DNA from: Gongronella butleri
Lineage: Eukaryota > Mucoromycota > Mucoromycetes > Mucorales > Cunninghamellaceae
Reading direction: 5' to 3'
Length of the DNA stretch: 64,000 nucleotides
NCBI GenBank assembly: GCA_025201375.1
Contig: JAIWZP010000032.1
Span: forward strand, 248,001 to 312,000
Under the pieces are notes generated by a model. That model saw only the letters and a list, made by a program, of their open reading frames with translations. It did not search any database and was not told the origin of the DNA. The position numbers and the translations under genes were made by a program. Positions 59,485-64,000 of the stretch are shown here, one piece after another (the first letter of the stretch is position 1; the number at the start of each line of letters is the position of its first letter).

Positions 59485-60278
59485 TCAAAGGGATGGGAGC
59501 GTTTGGCGGCGATGGTATGTGTACAAATCTTCCACCACAGGGTAATCAAAGTTGGCGCCGTCGCCACCAGAGGCCGCCATGTCCCGGAATGGGTGCAGAA
59601 TCGTTTCGTTGCCTCGCAACTTTTCCATTTCTGCAATAGTATCAGCGGCACTCTGCGGATGGCGCGTGTTGACGTCGAAATAATTGATGTTGCATTGAAA
59701 AATGAGATCCACTTCCTCCAATGATTTTCCCTATACAAATGAAATGAATATTGGCTCGCCCGTTTGGCTCAAAAAATGCATTTCTTTTTGAGGTGGTGGG
59801 GCTTACTTTGGTCTCTGGGAAGAATCGACACACAATGATGGCGGTGATGAGTGATGACATTGCAAAAACCAGATATGTTCCGCCACGAATGTTCATGAGC
59901 ATGATTGGCGTGATTTTCACAATCACAAAGATAAACATCCAGCCGAGCCCGGTGGAAATGGACAGCGCCATCGCGCGCATGCTCTGGCTGTACAATTCTG
60001 TGGGGTAAACCCACGTTAAAACACCCCATGAGTAGCCCATGATGGCAATGAAGAGGTAGCCAACAACCAAAAATGCGACAGCATTGCGATACTCTTGTGG
60101 CGTGTTCCGAGGCACGATGCTCTCATAATCAGAATAGGAATTGGACCCCAAATCCAAAGTTTTTTGAACGTAAGTCCAGTTGCCGACGAGTGAGATGACG
60201 CCCATGATCAGCAAACACGAGCACCCCAGGAGTGCGCCCGTGAATAACGTCGGTCGCCGTCCAAACTTGTCAATCTAT

Positions 60279-60335
<57 letters not shown>

Positions 60336-62181
60336 AAAAAAAGAAAAAAGAAAAAAGAAAAAAGAAAAAAGAAAAAAGAAAAAATATACGTGAAAACTCC
60401 ATTTTTTTGCTTGAATGCTGCACCACACATACAAAAATCAAAGCAAGAAAAGTCGACAGGCAATATGTAGTGCTGGAAATGGCTCCATCTGGTATAAAAA
60501 TTGTATAAATGATCTTGCAATCCTTGTTTCAAGCCAATTCTTACAAAATATCGGACGATTATCGACGTTCAAATCAAGGTTAGGGAATATCTGCGCCGCA
60601 AAAGTGCTTTCAAGACAGAAATGGACGAGTGAGAAACAGAGACGCGTAAAAAAAGACGCATGTTCATAAAAAATCGCGTATAGAAGACGCGTTTTCAAAA
60701 AGACGCGTATAAAGGCGCACACAATAGGATGTGTACAAAACTACGCGCATAAAATACCAAGGCAGCGTTCTCTTCTTACATGATCACATTTGCACCAGTC
60801 CATTGGAATGCCGATTGTGTGGTGACACCAAGCATCAAGCGTCGAAAGTTGTTTTCTGGTGGCCCGCTGAAAAGGCGCGCATAGCTGTTGTGATTTGGAA
60901 AGCTGTTTTCGTATCTGATAGCCTGACGCATGGCGTGATACTCCATGATGACGTGTGGGTGATTGATCGTGCCATCGCCGCGGATGGTGGCCAAAACCTC
61001 CAAAGCGTTCACATCTTCGCGTTTTGACACCAAATACCGAGGACTCTCGGGGATGACAAATAATGATAAGACAAATACCGTGCATGGAATCAACACCAGC
61101 GCATTTGGCAGCCTGTTGCACCAAAGAAGAAGAGAAAAAAAAAGATAAATTCAGCTTTTGGAGACAATTGCAGCCTGTTGCGATCACGTGTACCTCCAAG
61201 AGGCAGATGATGGTAGCTCATTGGTCGCGTAGGTGATCCAGTCTGCCGATGCGATGCCCAGGGTCAGAGCGAATTGCTCAATAGCAATAAGCCGCCCGCG
61301 TAGGTTTTTAGGCGCAATCTCTGCAATGACTTTTTATAAAAATATACGCATAAGAGAGAGAAAAAAAAGACAAGGGGTGAGCTCAATTCTCTCCTCGATG
61401 ACCTTGCAGCAACTTACACAACGGGATGATCACCGTGAAGGCGCTGAAAACGCAAAAAAAATCAGCAAACTTGACCTTTTTCATGAATTTTTGAGTGCTC
61501 TTTTACCCTGTGGCAAGGCCTGAGATGGCGCGTCCAGCTTGAAACATCTGAGAATCATCGGGTGCAATCTGTAATGGGCTTGTAATGATGAACAAGATGG
61601 CGCTGATTGCCAGCACGGTCTTTCTCCCGATCCGGTCGGCAAATGCCCCAGCCAAAAGACTCCCGCCAAAGGCACAAAGAGAAGTGATGCCCTCGAGCTG
61701 TGGTGCTGTTTCGCTGTGGACAACGTCCACGTAAAATTCTTTGATATGCCGGATGCCGGTCACGCTCTCCCAATTGTACCTAAAACAACAAAAAAACATG
61801 AGGTGCTCCAAGTGGACTTCCTTCGCCATTACCTCCCTTCAGCTCTTTGTTTTACCCAAACTACAAAGAAAAAAGTGGAAAAATAGGACACCGATTAACA
61901 AAAATCATGATTTTGTCGAAAAAGAGAGTACTTGCCACATAGCCTCCAAGTGAGAGTGCACTATGTTACTGTATTGGATTAAAACTAGAAAGTAGACGCG
62001 CACGGAAGAGTCGTCGCACGGACAGCTGTGATGGCACAGACGCGAAAAACGCGAAAAAAACTCATGTGTCACGCGACCCACGCCTCCTCCATGCTTTTTT
62101 TTTTTTTTTTTTTGGCTGAAATCCAGATGCTTACCTGCTGTAAGCATACACTCTGAGTGTGGGGGTTAGCTTGAAACGCAT
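59485..62181 (-). CDS. Sugar-porter family MFS transporter
   Basis: Eleven minus-strand exons (62135-62181, 61939-61960, 61856-61860, 61507-61779, 61418-61443, 61194-61329, 60780-61112, 60545-60606, 60433-60488, 59807-60274, 59485-59730) give 557 aa with about twelve membrane segments. Family signatures: ALSLGGY-FGYN in TM1, ADRIGRK after TM2, AEIAPKNLRGRL, IPESPRYLVSKRED after TM6, TM7-TM8 (AAQIFPNLDLN, then YGAISSTTYCLSTFLALIF), IDKFGRRP and the closing FFPETKGKSLEEVD. Exon 3 is only 5 nt and completes TM1. Intron 9 contains a 104-bp A-rich tract. It should be a plasma-membrane proton-coupled sugar or polyol carrier. The tail-to-tail position with glycerol kinase makes glycerol a candidate substrate, as for yeast Stl1, but this is inference. 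Confidence 0.88.
60281..60384 (-). repeat. Poly(A)/(A6G) tract, 104 bp, inside a transporter intron
   Basis: A continuous A-run of about 40 bases, then blocks of A interrupted by single G, becoming regular A6G units at the right end. On the coding (minus) strand it is a T-rich polypyrimidine tract just before the acceptor of exon 10. Its length is prone to replication slippage and to sequencing error. Confidence 0.9.
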
Positions 62182-62603
62182 AAATATTATAAGCAAAAAA
62201 AGATTCCCAAAGAAAAAAAGAAAGAGTCGCAGCGAATTTAACAAAAGTTTCTATGACAGGGGGCATTGATCGGAAAATTGTATTGGTTTGGTGCAAACTG
62301 CCGATCACTTGACCCAAAGCAGGGTTCCCACCCAATTGGAAGAAAAAAAACAGATTTCTTGGCTGAATTTAGACAAAATGCACAGAATATATAGCACAAA
62401 CACAACAAACAATCCAGGTGGGGCGCGTCGTTTAAGTGCATTTGTCATTTTTTCTTGGAGCATGGCATGATAGCCTTGCTATTGGGAAAATTGAGTCGCG
62501 AAAAAGAGTTTTTTTTTTTTATCCAAAATTCATTTTCAATCATGAGAAACAACGCGTATTTACAAAGATGCGCGTGTTGATGTTATGGTTTTTTTTTTTT
62601 TTT
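62182..62603. other. Intergenic: upstream of the transporter, downstream of the ClpB remnant
   Basis: 422 bp containing T-runs at 62510-62520 and 62590-62605. No TATA box is clear in minus orientation. No gene seen. Confidence 0.5.
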
Positions 62604-63160
62604 TTAGTCCAAATCTTCATCCATGTCGACGTCTTCGTCGGATTGCAGCTCCTCGACCTCGTAATCAGATTCCCTTTCGTGATTGCGCTTGATTTCAATG
62701 TTGCCTGGTGTATTGACGTCGATGTGTGCAACCTCGCCGGGGCGGACGCTGCCGTCTATGAGCAGGCGAGCGAGCGGATTGAGGATTTGCTGCTGGATGA
62801 GGCGATTGAGGGGGCGTGCGCCAAAAGATTGGCTCATAGCCGCGCTCGCCGAGCCAGACCTTGGCTGGATGGTACACATCGAGGCGAATCTTGCGATCCA
62901 CCAGCGCTTCTCGACTTCCTTGAGGCGAACATCGTGTCCGTGATGTTGGCTTGCGACAGACGGTTGAAGATGACCAATTCATCGATGCGATTGATAAATT
63001 CGGGGCTAAAATGAGTGCGAACGACTTGCAGGATCTGCTCCTTGAGCGCGATCGAGTCGGTGGCTTGATTCGCCTGCTCGGCCAGTAAATTTTGACCCAA
63101 ATTCGACGTCAAGACGATCAAGAAACTCCATCAGCGGCGTCGTGCGGGCTTCAACAGTCC
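62604..63160 (-). pseudogene. Truncated, frameshifted ClpB/Hsp78-type disaggregase remnant
   Basis: On the minus strand the C-terminal part of a Clp ATPase is recognisable in pieces: IVLTSNLGQNLL (AAA2 sensor region), HFSPEFINRIDELVIFNRLS, then KIRLDVYHPAKVWLGERGYE, then GARPLNRLIQQQILNPLARL and an acidic end (DEDVDMDEDLD, stop 62604-62606). These lie in different frames: single-base shifts are needed near 62950, 62917 and 62849. 5' of IVLTSN only a broken LLQDLD-like trace remains, interrupted by stops, and about 660 residues expected upstream are absent. Instead a family-B repeat starts at about 63300. Most likely a decayed fragment of a mitochondrial Hsp78 or Hsp104-like gene; homopolymer sequencing errors could explain the shifts but not the missing part. 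Confidence 0.78.
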
Positions 63161-63299
63161 AGATCCTGCAACAATTTGATCCGCACATATCAAAATAACG
63201 CATGTACAAGGAACTCACGCTTGAAACATGTAAATTCCAACGCGGTCCGTTAAAATGAACTCACTTTTGGAGCATTGCAAGCATTATTTATGGCGAGCA

Positions 63300-63960
63300 A
63301 TGGCGATGTTCAAAAATCATGGATTTTCCAAGGGTTGGGGTCGAGGATTTAAAAATAAAACGCCACCGCATTCTGCCGAATAGTAAATATTTTCCAATAG
63401 CCGATAAAAATGCAATAAAAAGTAAGGGTCCAGTGACTTGTTTCCGCGTTTTACGCGAAAGGCTGCTCTTTTTCACCTCAATGCAAACTGATCGGCGACT
63501 AGCCGCAGCGTTTCGATATCATCGGAAATAGCATGGCGTGTGCATACGTAGCCATCGTTTGATCAATGAAAAAAAAATGATTTTTGGCATTTTTGACACG
63601 GTTTCAAGATCATATAGATTTTTCAATGCCCGAAACCACCCGCGTCAAGAGCCCAAGTACACGCGCCTGCTTCTCATCACGAATGCGTCCGCAGTGTTTC
63701 ATGCTTTTAGACGCGTCGGCGCGGCTCTATGGACGCGTTCTTCCCGTGTAATTCGGCGTTAAAATTAACTATATAGAAATCACGGATTTCTCCTCAACGA
63801 CCAAATGGAACGTGCTTTTTTTTTGGCATATCTCGTGAGCGCTTCATTCCCTTTAGCATGTGTACAACTTTGATGCAAGTCGCATGATCTTCTTTTTCGA
63901 TTTTGGTCTAGGGAGCTCGCTACAACTAAATTTGATTTACGCGTAGCCCTCGTTCATAGT
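63300..63960 (+). repeat. Dispersed repeat family B, copy 4
   Basis: Same landmark order as the copy at 46780: ATGGATTTTCCAAGGG, GGTCGAGGATTTAAAA, GTTTCCGCGTTTTACGCGAA, GACGCGTCGGCGCGGCTCTA and GGAGCTCGCTACAACTAAAT. Its left end lies about 140 bp from the ClpB remnant. The right end runs close to the window edge. Confidence 0.75.
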
Positions 63961-64000
63961 GACAGCTAAGCTGCAAGCGACAAAATTATTGCTCCATTTT

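Noticed and set aside
60275..60780. Apparent loss of TM7-TM8 from the sugar transporter, suggesting a pseudogene
   Set aside because: Two small exons (60545-60606 and 60433-60488) with proper splice sites and frame restore the missing segment, so the gene is probably intact.

Overview
This is nuclear DNA of an intron-rich filamentous fungus, probably from an early-diverging (zygomycete-grade) lineage. The evidence is a eukaryotic gene set (coatomer alpha, DNA polymerase delta, RPS21, SRP9, a VIP36-type lectin), fungal families (Zn2Cys6 factor, GH17 glucanase, UapA-type purine permease, wax-synthase-like MBOAT), and many short GT-AG introns of about 50-160 bp that often start with an A-run and end in a long T-run. 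DCAF7 and Siva homologues are unlike ascomycete yeasts. The exact genus cannot be read from the sequence. I see no tRNA, rRNA, CRISPR array or complete transposon.

Layout. 1-2.3 kb: a doubtful gene end and a DCAF7-like WD40 gene. 2.3-5.2 kb: gene-free, with one inverted copy of a dispersed repeat (family B). 5.2-9.7 kb: coatomer alpha. 9.7-12.6 kb: repeat family A, then a tandem array with a period near 500 bp. 12.6-26.4 kb: an MBOAT acyltransferase, an alpha/beta-hydrolase fused to a degenerate tyrosine phosphatase, an ATP-grasp-like protein, a nucleobase permease and a THP3/LENG8 protein. 26.4-30.5 kb: gene-free, palindrome-rich 3' flank followed by A, A and B repeats. 30.5-46.2 kb is the densest part: POL3, Siva-like, LMAN2-like (minus), RPS21, SRP9 (minus), GH17, a possible zinc-knuckle microprotein, an orphan acidic protein and a phenol-hydroxylase-type FAD monooxygenase. 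46.2-54.5 kb: an 8-kb gene-free block with A and B repeats and the second tandem array in opposite orientation. 54.5-62.2 kb: a Zn2Cys6 regulator, glycerol kinase and a sugar-porter MFS transporter (minus, tail-to-tail with the kinase). 62.6-64 kb: a truncated, frameshifted ClpB/Hsp78 remnant abutting another B repeat.

How the genes fit together. Several serve the early secretory pathway: COPA (COPI coat), the VIP36-like lectin (cargo receptor), SRP9 (signal recognition particle) and a secreted GH17 wall enzyme. Two divergent pairs, LMAN2/RPS21 and SRP9/GH17, share short promoters. Zn2Cys6 factor, glycerol kinase and transporter may form a loose carbon-source module. Single-copy genes are spliced housekeeping genes; all repeats lie between genes. 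Exon models below were assembled by hand from reading frame, splice sites and family homology; no search or transcript data were available.
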